36,848 nucleotides of DNA from contig JAMFSN010000347.1 of NCBI GenBank assembly GCA_026225295.1, forward strand, positions 1-36,848. The letters are read 5' to 3'. The translations under genes and the position numbers were made by a program. Position 1 is the first letter of the stretch. Every line of letters starts with the position of its first letter. The notes beneath the pieces were generated by a model. It saw only the letters and a program-made list of their open reading frames with translations, ran no database searches and had not been told where the DNA came from. The stretch comes from Frankia alni. Lineage in GTDB: Bacteria > Actinomycetota > Actinomycetes > Frankiales > Frankiaceae. Shown here one piece after another: positions 22,884 through 31,457 of this stretch.

Positions 22884-24206
22884 GTGGTCGATCCCGACAG
22901 GCACCCGACACGGACGATCGCCGTCCGCGGCCTCATCGTCGCCGCCGTCATCGCCGTGGTCGCGGCGGTCGCGGTGGCCACCGGAACCATCGGCGGACCC
23001 GACGCCGGGGCTGCGTCCGGGCGGTCGGCGAACCGGGCCGGCGGCGCCCGCGGGTCGGCGGTCGTGGCCCGGGTGGGGCCGGCCGCGAAGACCTCCTTCA
23101 CCATCGCCGCGACCGGCGACCTGCTGGTCCACCGGCCGGTGGCCGACCGGGCGCGCGCCGATGCCGAAGCGGACGGCGGCCCCCCGGCGGCCGGCCCGAC
23201 CGGACCGGGACAGCCCGTGGCCTACGACTTCCGGCCCATGCTGGCCGCCGTCCGGAGCGAACTGAGCGCCGCCGACCTGGCCATCTGCCATCTGGAGACA
23301 CCGCTCACGGCGACCGACCGGCAGGTCACCGGTTACCCGGTCTTCAACACCCCGTGGGAACTCGCCACCGCGGTGCGGTGGGCCGGCTACGACAGCTGCT
23401 CGACCGCCTCGAACCACTCCTTCGATCAGGGCCTGCGGGGGGTCACCGACACCGTCACCGTGCTCGACCGGGTCGGGGTCGCCCACACCGGTTCGGCGAT
23501 CGACCCCGCGGCCCGGGCCCGGATCGAGATGCACGTGGTGGACGGAGCGAAGGTTGCGCTGCTCGACTACACCTACGGGCTGAACGGGTTCACGGCTCCG
23601 TCGTGGGCGGTGAACCTCATCGACCCGGCCACGATCCTGCGGGACGCGGCCGCGGCCCGTCGGGCCGGCGCGGTGTTCGTCGTGGTGCAGATGCACTGGG
23701 GACAGGAGTACCGGACCGCGCCGACCGCCGAGCAGCGCACGCTGGCCACGCGCCTGCTCGCGTCGCCGGACGTCGACCTCATCCTGGGCGGCCATGTCCA
23801 CGTGGTGCAGCCCATCGAGCGGATCAACGGCAAGTACGTGGTCTACGGGACGGGCAATTTCCTGTCCAACCAGACCCCCGGCTGCTGCGCGGCCGGCGCC
23901 GAGGACGGCGTGATCGTCACCGCGCACGTCACCCGGACCGGCGCGCGCTGGGCGGTCAGCGCGATCACCTACACCCCGACCTGGGTCCGGATCGGCGACT
24001 ACGCGGTCCTGCCGGTGGCGGCCACGCTGAACGACCCGCGAACCCCGCCGGCGCTGCGGGCCGCGCTGACGGCCTCCTGGCGCCGAACCGTCGCGGCGGT
24101 CACCTCCCTGAAGTCCAGGACCGGCCTGAAGTCCACGACCAGCCCGGAGTCCGCGACCGGTGATGTGCGGCCCGATCTCCAACCGCGGGCGGCCGGCACC
24201 AGCTGA
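22884..24206 (+). CDS. CapA-family metallophosphatase, membrane-anchored
   Basis: A 440-residue exported protein. Residues 14-38 are a hydrophobic signal or anchor. The catalytic domain begins at TSFTIAATGDLLVHR and shows CapA/PgsA-type motifs: AICHLETPLT, STASNHSFDQG, VVVQMHWGQEY, ILGGHVHVVQPIERI and YGTGNFLSNQ. Relatives take part in poly-gamma-glutamate capsule synthesis, but many actinobacterial copies are solitary and of unknown role, as here, since no capB/capC is present. GTG 22884 has GAGGAG seven bases before it. The C-terminal 35 residues are Ser/Thr-rich (SLKSRTGLKSTTSPESATG). It is divergent from the KstR-like TetR gene and followed by a clear hairpin. Confidence 0.9.
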   Translation: MVDPDRHPTRTIAVRGLIVAAVIAVVAAVAVATGTIGGPDAGAASGRSANRAGGARGSAVVARVGPAAKTSFTIAATGDLLVHRPVADRARADAEADGGPPAAGPTGPGQPVAYDFRPMLAAVRSELSAADLAICHLETPLTATDRQVTGYPVFNTPWELATAVRWAGYDSCSTASNHSFDQGLRGVTDTVTVLDRVGVAHTGSAIDPAARARIEMHVVDGAKVALLDYTYGLNGFTAPSWAVNLIDPATILRDAAAARRAGAVFVVVQMHWGQEYRTAPTAEQRTLATRLLASPDVDLILGGHVHVVQPIERINGKYVVYGTGNFLSNQTPGCCAAGAEDGVIVTAHVTRTGARWAVSAITYTPTWVRIGDYAVLPVAATLNDPRTPPALRAALTASWRRTVAAVTSLKSRTGLKSTTSPESATGDVRPDLQPRAAGTS

Positions 24207-24256
24207 CCGGATCCGGCCGGCGCACCCCGCCGGGCCGACCCCTCCCCCACGACCCC

Positions 24257-24279
24257 GCCGGACCCGAATCGGGTCCGGC
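24257..24279 (+). terminator. Terminator hairpin after the CapA-like gene
   Basis: GCCGGACCCG (24257-24266), loop AAT, and CGGGTCCGGC (24270-24279) form a perfect 10-bp stem. It sits 50 bp after the stop of the CapA-like gene and 13 bp before the padR -35 box, insulating the two. Confidence 0.8.
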
Positions 24280-24291
24280 TGTCGATGCGGG

Positions 24292-24322
24292 TTGTCATAA
24301 TGAGCATCGCGATATATCGTGA
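24292..24322 (+). promoter_or_regulatory. padR promoter with overlapping 16-bp palindrome
   Basis: TTGTCA (24292-24297), a 17-base spacer and TATCGT (24315-24320) make a good promoter. TCGCGATATATCGTGA at 24307-24322 is an almost perfect palindrome (one mismatch pair) covering the -10 box. PadR regulators commonly bind such AT-centred dyads in their own promoters, so autorepression is likely. Confidence 0.65.
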
Positions 24323-24353
24323 GCCTTACGCGATGCTACGAGAGGAGATCGTG

Positions 24354-25262
24354 ATGAGCGCACAAGCTCTCCCCGGGCCCTGGGCCCGGGACCGCGGCCG
24401 CCGAGACCGGCGGACCGAAAACCGGCGGGCTGGACGCCCGCACCCGATGGAAGGACACACCATGGAAAGCAGCGCCTACGACTGGGAGGCCAAGCTCGGC
24501 CGCCTCTGGGCCAGAGCAACCGACGGCGATCATGACCGTCACGAGCACCACCGGCACCACGCCGGTCCCGAGCAGGGCGGCCGGCCCGACCGCGGCCACC
24601 ACCCGCACCACCACGACCCCAGCGATCACGAAGGTCGCGGCCGGGGTCGACGCGGAGGTCGCGGCGGCCGGCCCGGCGGCCCGGGCTTCGGTTTTCCCGG
24701 CGGCCTGGGCGGTCCCGGGTTCGGGCCGGGCTTCGGCCCTGGTTTCGGGCCCGGCTTCGGGCGGGGCCCGAAGGTCGGCCGGGGCGACGTCCGCAACGCG
24801 CTGCTCGCGCTGTTGGCCGAGGAGCCGATGCACGGCTACCAGATGATCCGCGAGCTGTCCGAACGCAGCGGGGGCGCCTGGCGCCCGAGCCCCGGCTCGG
24901 TGTACCCGGTTCTGTCCATGCTGGCCGACGAGGGACTGGTCCGCGCGGCGGAGGAGGCCGGCGGCAAGCGGGTCTTCCACCTCACCGACGCCGGTAAGGC
25001 CGATGTGGCGGCGCACGCGGACGAGCCCAGGCCCTGGGATCTGGCCGCCGACACCGACCGCGTGACCGACCTGCGGTCGGTGACCTTCCAGGTCGGCGCG
25101 GCGGTCATGCAGGTCGCCCGGGCCGGGAACGATCCGCAGCTGGCGGCGGCGCACAAGGTCCTCACCGAGGCCCGGCGGGCGCTGTACCGGATCCTCGCCG
25201 AGGAGGACCCCGAGGAGGCCACCCCGCCGACCGCCGCGACTGCCCCCGAGCCCGAAGCGTGA
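24354..25262 (+). CDS. PadR-family regulator with His-rich and Gly-rich N-terminal extension
   Basis: A 302-residue regulator whose PadR winged helix begins only at about residue 143 (GDVRNALLALLAEEPMHGYQ, then RPSPGSVYPVLSMLADEGLV and GGKRVFHLTDAGK). Before it lie a His/Asp-rich stretch (about residues 60-90: DHDRHEHHRHH and HHPHHHDPSDH) and a Gly/Pro/Phe stretch with repeated FGPG. The His cluster suggests metal binding, for example nickel, cobalt or haem, which is inference. The C-terminal helix ATDPQ-type region is the PadR dimer arm. GAGGAG before ATG 24354 supports this start; ATG 24462 (MESSAYDW), also with a GGAAGG, would drop 36 residues but keep the His run. No membrane or enzyme target lies next to it. 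Confidence 0.87.
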   Translation: MSAQALPGPWARDRGRRDRRTENRRAGRPHPMEGHTMESSAYDWEAKLGRLWARATDGDHDRHEHHRHHAGPEQGGRPDRGHHPHHHDPSDHEGRGRGRRGGRGGRPGGPGFGFPGGLGGPGFGPGFGPGFGPGFGRGPKVGRGDVRNALLALLAEEPMHGYQMIRELSERSGGAWRPSPGSVYPVLSMLADEGLVRAAEEAGGKRVFHLTDAGKADVAAHADEPRPWDLAADTDRVTDLRSVTFQVGAAVMQVARAGNDPQLAAAHKVLTEARRALYRILAEEDPEEATPPTAATAPEPEA

Positions 25263-25271
25263 GCTCTCACC

Positions 25272-25304
25272 GCCGCTGACCCGGGTGATCCCCGGGTCAG
25301 CGGC
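25272..25304. terminator. 14-bp perfect hairpin between padR and rlmB
   Basis: Arms 25272-25285 and 25291-25304 are exact inverse complements around TGATC. Located between the padR stop (25262) and the convergent rlmB stop (25372), it should terminate both. Confidence 0.82.
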
Positions 25305-25371
25305 CGGGAGGCCGGCGCGGGCCGCGGTCAAGGGTCACGGATCGGTGATCGCGGATCGCGGGCCGGTGGTG

Positions 25372-26547
25372 TTACCCGGCCCGGCGACGACGTCGGGCGA
25401 CCTCGGCGAGGGCCACTCCGGCCGCCACCCCGGCGTTGAGCGATTCGACCGGACCGGCCATCGGAATCCGCACCGTCAGGTCGCACCGCTCGCTGACCAG
25501 CCGCGACAGGCCCTGTCCCTCGGACCCGATCACAATCACCAGCGGCTCGGACGCGACAGCCAGCTCATCGAGGCTGACCTCGCCGTCCGCGGCCAGGCCG
25601 ACGACGAACAACCCGCCCTCGGCGTAGCCGCCCAACGCCCGGGTCAGGTTCGTGGCCCGGGCGATCGGGAGGCGGGCCGCCGCCCCGGCCGACGTCTTCC
25701 AGGCACTGGCCGTCACCCCGGCGGCGCGCCGCTCGGGCACCACCACCCCGTGGGCGCCGAACGCCGCCGCCGAGCGGATCACGGCCCCCAGGTTGCGCGG
25801 GTCCGTCACCCCGTCCAAAGCGACCAACAGCCCCGGCGGCGCGGCCAACGCGCGTTCCAGCAGGTCGTCCGCGTGGGCGTAGGCGAAGGTCGGAACCGAC
25901 AGCCCCAGCCCCTGGTGGGGCGCGCCGTCACTGATGCGGTCGAGTTCCGCCCGGGTCACATCGACGACCGCGACATCCTCGCGGGCCGCGAGCGTGCGGG
26001 CCTCGTCCAACCGGTCGTCGTACTCCAGCCCGCCGGCCAGGTACATCCGGGTGGCCGGAACTCCGGCCCGCAGCGCCTCGACGACGGCGTTACGCCCGGC
26101 GACGATCTCGCCGGTGTCGGTGCCCCATCGCCGGAAGCCGGCCGCCGGCGGCCGACCGGCGGTCCGGTTGCCCCCGGTGGCCCGGTTGCCCGCCGTGGCC
26201 CGGCTACCACCGGTGGCCCGGTTGCCTGCGGTGGCCCGGTCTCCCGCGGTGGCGCGATCGCTCGGGGTGGGGCGGTTGCCCACGGTGGGTCGGCCGGCGC
26301 CCGCGGCGCCGTCCCCGGCCCGCTTGGCCGCCGCCGCCCGCCGCTGGGCCGGGTGCCCGGTGCGCACCTCGGCCGGCGGGGTCGCGCCCCGACCGGCCAA
26401 CGACTTGCGCCCCTGGCCGCCGCTGCCGACCCCGGCACCCTTGCGGTGCGACCCGGACTTACCGGCCCGGCCGCCCTGGCCGCCCCGGGCGATGCCCCCT
26501 TTGGAGCCGCCCTTCGAGCCGCCTCGGGATGCGGGCGTGGGCGCCAT
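25372..26547 (-). CDS. rlmB: 23S rRNA (guanosine-2'-O)-methyltransferase RlmB-like
   Basis: A 391-residue SPOUT methyltransferase that places a 2'-O-methyl on G2251 of 23S rRNA, using SAM. The catalytic part begins near residue 147 ([13 protein letters not shown], substrate-binding domain). The knot motifs follow: [16 protein letters not shown] (motif 1 with Asn and Arg), [15 protein letters not shown] (motif 2) and [13 protein letters not shown] (motif 3). The first 140 residues are an extended basic linker, Gly/Lys/Arg-rich, then repeats of type DRATAG at residues 87-131. E. coli RlmB lacks this, though actinobacterial homologues often have long basic heads. ATG 26547 follows AGGAG by eight bases. 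It is the last gene of the cysS-side block on the minus strand but is separated from cysS by a PP2C gene. Confidence 0.92.
   Translation of the reverse strand: MAPTPASRGGSKGGSKGGIARGGQGGRAGKSGSHRKGAGVGSGGQGRKSLAGRGATPPAEVRTGHPAQRRAAAAKRAGDGAAGAGRPTVGNRPTPSDRATAGDRATAGNRATGGSRATAGNRATGGNRTAGRPPAAGFRRWGTDTGEIVAGRNAVVEALRAGVPATRMYLAGGLEYDDRLDEARTLAAREDVAVVDVTRAELDRISDGAPHQGLGLSVPTFAYAHADDLLERALAAPPGLLVALDGVTDPRNLGAVIRSAAAFGAHGVVVPERRAAGVTASAWKTSAGAAARLPIARATNLTRALGGYAEGGLFVVGLAADGEVSLDELAVASEPLVIVIGSEGQGLSRLVSERCDLTVRIPMAGPVESLNAGVAAGVALAEVARRRRRAG
26158..26289 (-). repeat. Hexapeptide repeat tract in RlmB head
   Basis: Coding DNA for seven or eight repeats of the form [GD]-[DNS]-R-A-T-[AG] (for example [18 protein letters not shown]) in the RlmB N-terminal linker. 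It uses 18-bp periodic, GC-rich units with differences at most positions. It is a spacer-like basic tract probably contacting RNA or ribosomes, which is inference. Confidence 0.8.
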
Positions 26548-26958
26548 GGCCGGGCTCCTGACACGGTGGGCCGGCGCGCGCGAGCGCCGGTCGGTACGGA
26601 TGGATGAGGGCGTCACGCGGTGACCACCCACGTCCACGGTACCCGCGCTCCCGCGGCCGACCGCGCCCGTTCCCCTGGCCCGGCGGCCCCGGCCGGCATT
26701 CCGGCCCTGGCACTCCGGCCCCTGGCACTCGGGCCCCTAGCACCCGGGCAGAACGAGCCGCCCCCCGGGATCTACCGCGAACACGCTGCGTACCCTATGG
26801 TCACGAGCGGGGCGGACGACCGACGACGATCTGTCGCCCACGGCAAGTTCATGCGACCCTATGGCACCACCCGTCCTGTCCCCGGCCGCCGGCCGGCGTC
26901 AACGTCCGGCGACGTCGCGATGACGCAGCCGGTCGGACAGCCGCAAGGAAGGACCTCG

Positions 26959-27003
26959 ATGATCGCCTCCAACCGCCGTCCGACCGCCCCGAGCGGACGG
27001 TGA
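26959..27003 (+). CDS. 14-residue upstream reading frame coupled to PP2C gene
   Basis: An ATG at 26959 with a strong AAGGAAGGA six bases before it opens a frame MIASNRRPTAPSGR that ends at TGA 27001-27003, overlapping the PP2C GTG start at 27000 as GTGA. The PP2C GTG itself has no good ribosome site, so the small frame probably loads ribosomes for it. The Arg/Pro-rich peptide may also slow translation. Alternatively it is the worn tail of a lost upstream gene, since the same frame is open back to about 26620. Confidence 0.4.
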   Translation: MIASNRRPTAPSGR

Positions 27004-27923
27004 GCGTGCCGGACGCCGGCAGCCGGGCCCCGGGTTCGCCGGGTCAGGCCGAAGCGGACGACCACGGCGAAATCGATCTGGGTCCGGTCGCCGGGGTCTG
27101 CGACCGCGGGCTCCGGCACCGCACCAACGACGACGCCATGAGCCTGGCCATCACCGGCCCGGCGCTGATCGGCGTGGTGTGTGACGGGGTGTCGAGCACT
27201 CCCGGTTCGGGCCCCGCGGCCGCGGCGGCCGCCTCCGCGGCCTGCTCGTCCCTGTCCGAGGCGATCTCGGCGACGGTGGGACGTGGCTGGGTGCCGTCCG
27301 GGCCGGGCGACCCGGGTCCTGACGGTGGGCGGGAACCGGGCGGCTGGGTTCCGGGCGGGGGTGCCCTCTCCGACGGCATCCCGGAGGCCGCGCTGCACGA
27401 CGCGGCGGCCGCGGCCCAGGGCGCCGTCACGGACATTCCCCCGATCGACCCGACCGCCGCCCCGTCCTGCACGCTGGTCGCGGCCGTGGTCATCGGCGAC
27501 GTCGTCACGGTCGGGTGGATCGGCGACAGCCGCGCCTACCTCATCGGGTCGGGCGGCGCAGTGAAACTGACCGAGGACGACACCTGGGCGGCCGAGGCGG
27601 CCCGGGCCGGGCTGATCCCGGAATCCGCCGTCGAGACCGACCGGCGCGCGCACACCCTGACCCGGTGGCTGGGCGCCGACGCGGACGACCTGGCTCCGCA
27701 CGTGCGCGCGGTGCGCACCGACCGGCCGGCCCGGCTCGTCATCTGCAGTGACGGATTGTGGAACTACGCGTCCGATCCGCTGGTCGTCGCGTCGATCATC
27801 GACCGACTGCCACCCGACGCGGCCGCGCTCGACGTCGCGCGCGAACTCGTCTCGTTCGCCCTCGATTCCGGCGGCCACGACAACGTGACCGTCGTCGTGG
27901 CCGACGTGCCCGCCCACCTGTGA
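27000..27923 (+). CDS. PP2C-family Ser/Thr protein phosphatase
   Basis: A 307-residue metal-dependent phosphatase. Motifs in order: GLRHRTNDDAM (the acidic metal-binding NDDA), GVVCDGVSS (catalytic DG), CTLVAAVVIGDVVTVGWIGDSRAYL, LVICSDGLWNYASD, and the closing SGGHDNVTVVV with its metal-binding Asp. A Gly/Pro-rich insert of about 40 residues sits in the middle (VPSGPGDPGPDGGREPGG). It has no membrane segment. It removes phosphate from Ser/Thr or acts on a partner switch. It could oppose the soluble kinase at 15.7-17.7 kb, but the two are 9 kb apart and the link is speculative. The start is coupled to a 14-residue frame; GTG 27006 is an alternative. Confidence 0.88.
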   Translation: MSVPDAGSRAPGSPGQAEADDHGEIDLGPVAGVCDRGLRHRTNDDAMSLAITGPALIGVVCDGVSSTPGSGPAAAAAASAACSSLSEAISATVGRGWVPSGPGDPGPDGGREPGGWVPGGGALSDGIPEAALHDAAAAAQGAVTDIPPIDPTAAPSCTLVAAVVIGDVVTVGWIGDSRAYLIGSGGAVKLTEDDTWAAEAARAGLIPESAVETDRRAHTLTRWLGADADDLAPHVRAVRTDRPARLVICSDGLWNYASDPLVVASIIDRLPPDAAALDVARELVSFALDSGGHDNVTVVVADVPAHL

Positions 27924-27946
27924 ACCAGCGCCAGCGGGACTGCGGT

Positions 27947-27977
27947 CAGTGGATCTTCGTTGGCACTGCCACTTCCG
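27947..27977. repeat. 31-bp direct repeat, copy 1
   Basis: Begins CAGTGGATCTTCGTTGGCAC and is identical to 28228-28258. It starts 23 bp after the PP2C stop codon and contains small internal dyads (CAGTG/CACTG and TGGC-ACT-GCCA). It is less GC-rich than its surroundings. Confidence 0.9.
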
Positions 27978-28227
27978 TCCATGGCGGTGGTCGTCAGCCG
28001 AGCGTCAGTAGCGGCGCACCCCATAGCCGCCGCTGACGAGGCCAGTCTGCGGCCCGGCCCGCCTGCCACCGCAAGTGACATCGTCATCGCTCCACCGAGC
28101 GCCGCCTGACGCTGCCACCTACAGATCCCGATTCGAACCGTGGCCCGGTGTCGTCGCCAGGGGGCGCCCGAGCCTTCAGTGACTATGCCGACCGCCACCC
28201 CGGCCGGTGACCGTCATCGTCCACGGA

Positions 28228-28258
28228 CAGTGGATCTTCGTTGGCACTGCCACTTCCG
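28228..28258. repeat. 31-bp direct repeat, copy 2
   Basis: Exact copy of 27947-27977, same orientation, ending 26 bp before the cysS stop codon. The 250 bp between the copies hold no open frame of note. A direct repeat of this length can recombine and delete the interior, or it may mark an insertion. Confidence 0.9.
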
Positions 28259-28284
28259 GCCCGAATGTGGCCGGCCGCCGCCGG

Positions 28285-29697
28285 TCACTCGAGATGCCAG
28301 CGCTGACCTTCAGGAGTGTCCTCGACGGTGATGCCGGCCCCGCCGAGCCGGGACCGGATCTCGTCCGCCTCGGCGAAGTCGCGCCGGGCCCGGGCCGCCG
28401 ACCGCAGGTCGAGGACTATTTCCATGACCCCGTCGAGGGCCGGCCGCAGCTCCGCGCCGGCCGTCGGCCACTGCGAGATCGGGTCGAGCCCGAGGACGGT
28501 CAGCATCCGGCGGGTCAGGTCGAGCCAGCCGGCCAGCTCCCGCCGGGTCGCCTTCGACAACACCTGGTTACCCGCCGCGACCACACCGAACAGCGCAGCC
28601 AGAGCCCGCGAGACGGCCAGGTCGTCGTCCATCGCGGCGGCGAACTCGTCCCACGGCGCGGTCGGCCCCGGCACCTCGGCGGCCAGTCCGGCCGCTTCCA
28701 CCGGGCCACCGAGGATGTCGAGCGCGTTGCGGACGAACGTCTCCACCCGGTCGTAGGCGGCGGCCGACTCCCGCAGACCCTCGGCGGTGTACTCCAACGC
28801 GGAGCGGTAGTGCGCCGACAGCAGGTGGTAGCGCAGCACCTGGGGACGGGTCCCGGCCAGGGCGTCCGTCGCGAAGAACGAATTGCCGAGCGACTTCGAC
28901 ATCTTGGCGCCGCCGGTGGTCAGCAGACCGGCGTGCATCCAGTACCGGGCCATCTCGGTGACGCCCGACCCGCACACGGTCTGGGCCCGCTCGTTCTCGT
29001 GGTGGGGGAACACCAGATCCAGACCGCCGCCGTGGATGTCGAACTCGTCCCCCAGGTACTTCCCGGCCATCGCCGAGCACTCCAGGTGCCAGCCCGGGCG
29101 GCCCGGGCCCCAGGGCGAGGGCCAGGCCGGCTCCCCGGGCTTGACGGCCTTCCACAGGGCGAAATCGCGGGGGTCGCGCTTGCCCGGCTCGCTCTCCGCT
29201 GACGGCTGCATCGCCCCCGGACGCTGGTGCGACAGGGCGCCGTAACCGTCGAACGCCCCGACCGAGAACCAGACCGAGCCGGCCGCCGGGTAGGCGTAAC
29301 CAGCGGCGGTCAGCCGGGTCATCAACTCGATCATCTCGGGGATGTGGCCGGTCGCCCGCGGCTGGACGGTCGGCGGCAGCACCCCCACCGCGGCGTAGGC
29401 CTCGTCGAAGGCCCGCGTCTGACTGGTGGCCAGATCCCACACGGTCACGCCCTGGGCCAGGGCGTTTACGATGATCTTGTCATCGATGTCGGTGACGTTC
29501 TGGACGAAGGTCACTTCGTACCCGCTCGCGGTCAGCCAGCGGCGCATGACGTCGAAGGCGACCGCCGTCCGGAGGTGGCCGACGTGCGGGGCGGACTGCA
29601 CGGTGGGTCCACAGACATACACGCCCACGTGGCCGGGGCGCAGCGGCTCGAAAAGCCGCACGCGCCGGGAGCGCGTGTCGTATAGGTGGAGTCCCAT
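28285..29697 (-). CDS. cysS: Cysteinyl-tRNA synthetase
   Basis: A 470-residue class I aminoacyl-tRNA synthetase that charges tRNA-Cys. The HIGH-type motif reads PHVGHLRTAV, and the KMSKS loop is GAKMSKSLGN. The zinc site is built from Cys in VYVCGPTV (about residue 29), WHLECSAM, and HGGGLDLVFPHHENERAQ. The C-terminal anticodon-binding helices contain YDRVETFVRNALDIL. Length and order match standard CysS (about 460-470 residues). ATG 29697 begins MGLHLYDTRSRRV. It belongs to the conserved ispD-ispF-cysS minus-strand block. No RNA leader such as a T-box is evident upstream. Confidence 0.97.
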   Translation of the reverse strand: MGLHLYDTRSRRVRLFEPLRPGHVGVYVCGPTVQSAPHVGHLRTAVAFDVMRRWLTASGYEVTFVQNVTDIDDKIIVNALAQGVTVWDLATSQTRAFDEAYAAVGVLPPTVQPRATGHIPEMIELMTRLTAAGYAYPAAGSVWFSVGAFDGYGALSHQRPGAMQPSAESEPGKRDPRDFALWKAVKPGEPAWPSPWGPGRPGWHLECSAMAGKYLGDEFDIHGGGLDLVFPHHENERAQTVCGSGVTEMARYWMHAGLLTTGGAKMSKSLGNSFFATDALAGTRPQVLRYHLLSAHYRSALEYTAEGLRESAAAYDRVETFVRNALDILGGPVEAAGLAAEVPGPTAPWDEFAAAMDDDLAVSRALAALFGVVAAGNQVLSKATRRELAGWLDLTRRMLTVLGLDPISQWPTAGAELRPALDGVMEIVLDLRSAARARRDFAEADEIRSRLGGAGITVEDTPEGQRWHLE

Positions 29698-29781
29698 CTG
29701 TCAAGAGTACGGCGAGGTCCGATCACGCGGGCGCCCGACCAGCCCGATGCGGCCGGCGCACCGGGTTGCCCCGCGCCGGAC

Positions 29782-30174
29782 TCAGGCGAAAGTCAGCACC
29801 CGTTCCGGAATGACCCGCACGACCACCCGGACCTCCTCCGGGCCGTCCCACTTGTAGGGCTCCCCGGTGTACTTGACGGCCAGCGCGTCGATCAGGTCGC
29901 TGCCGCCCTCCTCGTGCAGCGTCGCGGTGCCCCGTACCTCGACGTAGCCGTACGGCTCGAGCTGATCGAGAAACAGCAGGCCGACCCGCGGATCCCGGGC
30001 GATGTCGCGTTCCTTGGCCCGGCCCCGCACGGTCGACAACAACAGGTCGTCTCCGTCGCGACCCACCCACAGGACGGTCAGGCGCGGCGATCCGTCGGGA
30101 CGGATGGTCGCCAGGGTCACGTAGGTGGGGGCGTCCGCGAGCTGCCGCGCCTTCTCCGGCAGGTGCACTGACAT
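29782..30174 (-). CDS. PPOX-class (F420/FMN split-barrel) enzyme
   Basis: A 130-residue split-barrel protein like the Rv1155 group, small FMN- or F420-dependent oxidoreductases. Landmarks are APTYVTLATIRPDGSPRLTV, RAKERDIARDPRVGLL and YGYVEVRGTATL. The start is taken as ATG 30174 (MSVHLPEKARQLADA), with a weak GAGAAG before it. The gene ends 84 bp before cysS and starts 13 bp after ispF. It interrupts the ispF-cysS spacing seen in mycobacteria. The function is probably reduction of an electrophilic compound, substrate unknown. Confidence 0.87.
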   Translation of the reverse strand: MSVHLPEKARQLADAPTYVTLATIRPDGSPRLTVLWVGRDGDDLLLSTVRGRAKERDIARDPRVGLLFLDQLEPYGYVEVRGTATLHEEGGSDLIDALAVKYTGEPYKWDGPEEVRVVVRVIPERVLTFA

Positions 30175-30187
30175 GGTCGTCAGCTTC

Positions 30188-30694
30188 TCATCCCGCCCCG
30201 GAGCGGACGACGAGGGCGGTCGCGATGGCCGCAAGTCCCTCCTCGCGACCGGTCAGGCCGAGTCCGTCGGTGGTGGTTCCGGCCAGGGTCACCGGCGCCC
30301 CCACCGCTTCGGACATGACCTTCTGGGCCTCGTCGCGGCGCCGGGCCAGGCGGGGCCGGTTCCCGATGACCTGGACCGCCACGTTGCCGATCCGCCACCC
30401 GTCCACGGTCAGCAGCCGGGCGGTCTCGATCAGCAACGTCACGCCGGCGGCGCCCGACCATTCCGGCCGCGCCGTCCCGAAGTTCGCACCCAGGTCGCCC
30501 AGGCCGGCGGCCGACAGCAGGGCGTCACACACCGCGTGGGCGGCCACATCGCCGTCGGAGTGGCCGGCCAGACCGTCCTCGCCCGGCCAGTGCAGACCCG
30601 CGACCCAGCACGGGCGGCCCGCCTCGAACGGATGGACGTCGACACCCGTCCCGACCCGGGGCAGCTCCACCCGTTGACGTTCAGCCACGCGCAT
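30188..30694 (-). CDS. ispF: 2-C-methyl-D-erythritol 2,4-cyclodiphosphate synthase
   Basis: A 168-residue enzyme of the MEP pathway, which closes CDP-methylerythritol 2-phosphate to the cyclodiphosphate. The signature [13 protein letters not shown] (Asp and His ligands), [17 protein letters not shown], and ATTTDGLG-type [13 protein letters not shown] are all present. The metal-binding DxH is intact. The gene overlaps the end of ispD by 14 bp if ATG 30694 is used; GTG 30688 is better spaced from AGGAGG and equally plausible. The pair is probably translationally coupled, and IspD and IspF act two steps apart in the same pathway. Confidence 0.95.
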   Translation of the reverse strand: MRVAERQRVELPRVGTGVDVHPFEAGRPCWVAGLHWPGEDGLAGHSDGDVAAHAVCDALLSAAGLGDLGANFGTARPEWSGAAGVTLLIETARLLTVDGWRIGNVAVQVIGNRPRLARRRDEAQKVMSEAVGAPVTLAGTTTDGLGLTGREEGLAAIATALVVRSGAG

Positions 30695-31457
30695 TCCCCT
30701 CCTGGAAGAGTTTCCCCTCTTCGAACACGACGTCGGACCCTTTTTCGAGCCTCGGCGGCCCGGTTCCGGGGCTGGCCCTGGTCGGGGCCGCATTCCGGGC
30801 CGCGAGCAGGGCTTCGGCCAGAATCAGATCGGCCGGGGTCGTCACCTTGAACGCGTCGCCGTGGCCGGGCACGGTCGTCACCTCGACGCCCAGCGCTTCG
30901 ACCATGCCGGCGTCGTCCGTGACGAGCAGCCCCTCAAGCGCGTAGGCCCGGGCCAGCACGTCCCGGTGGAAGCCCTGCGGGGTCTGCACGGCCCGCAGCA
31001 GGGAACGGTCCGGCGTGCGCACGACCCGCCCGGTGGGATCCACCTCGCGCACGGTGTCGGTCACCGCGACGACCGGGATGACCGCCGGGGCCCCGGCCAG
31101 AACCGCCGCGGCGACCGCGTCGATGAGGGCGCTCGGCGTGAGCGCCCGGGCCGCGTCGTGGACCAGCACGACGTCGACGGCGGCGGGCGCCGCTTCGAGC
31201 GCGAGGCGGCACGAATCGACCCGCTCGGCGCCGCCTTCCACCACCCGGACCGACGGACCGAGCAGCTCGGCAGCCAACGCGACCTCGGCGGCCGGCGCGG
31301 CCACGACGATGTCATCGACCAGCGTCGCCCGCCGCAGGGCCTCGACCGCGTGAACAAGAAGAGGGCGCCCCCCAAGCAACCGCAGCGCCTTGGGGACGCC
31401 CCCACCCAGTCGAAGCCCTTTACCGGCGGCCGGCACGATCGCGACCACCCGCGTCAC
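30681..31457 (-). CDS. ispD: 2-C-methyl-D-erythritol 4-phosphate cytidylyltransferase
   Basis: A 258-residue cytidylyltransferase that joins CTP and methylerythritol phosphate. The nucleotide-binding head [19 protein letters not shown], the VHDAARALT motif and the [10 protein letters not shown] motif are all intact. The C-terminal 30 residues ([17 protein letters not shown]) extend past the usual end. GTG 31457 is preceded by GGGG. It overlaps ispF and lies 73 bp after carD, so the order carD-ispD-ispF is the same as in mycobacteria. Confidence 0.96.
   Translation of the reverse strand: MTRVVAIVPAAGKGLRLGGGVPKALRLLGGRPLLVHAVEALRRATLVDDIVVAAPAAEVALAAELLGPSVRVVEGGAERVDSCRLALEAAPAAVDVVLVHDAARALTPSALIDAVAAAVLAGAPAVIPVVAVTDTVREVDPTGRVVRTPDRSLLRAVQTPQGFHRDVLARAYALEGLLVTDDAGMVEALGVEVTTVPGHGDAFKVTTPADLILAEALLAARNAAPTRASPGTGPPRLEKGSDVVFEEGKLFQEGNARG

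Larger units (their letters stand above)
27924..28284. other. Convergent junction with a 31-bp direct repeat
   Basis: The region between the PP2C stop and the cysS stop has no gene-like frame. It contains two identical 31-bp copies, at 27947-27977 and 28228-28258, near each end. The interior has several GCCACC/GGTGGC words but no full third copy. No T-rich terminator is visible. A T-loop-like GGTTCGAATC (minus, 28130-28139) has no matching tRNA cloverleaf. Confidence 0.7.

Noticed and set aside
28126-28143. A T-loop-like GGTTCGAATC (minus strand), possible tRNA or att site
   Set aside because: The flanking stem does not pair (G-G mismatch at the second position) and no anticodon or D arm is present nearby.
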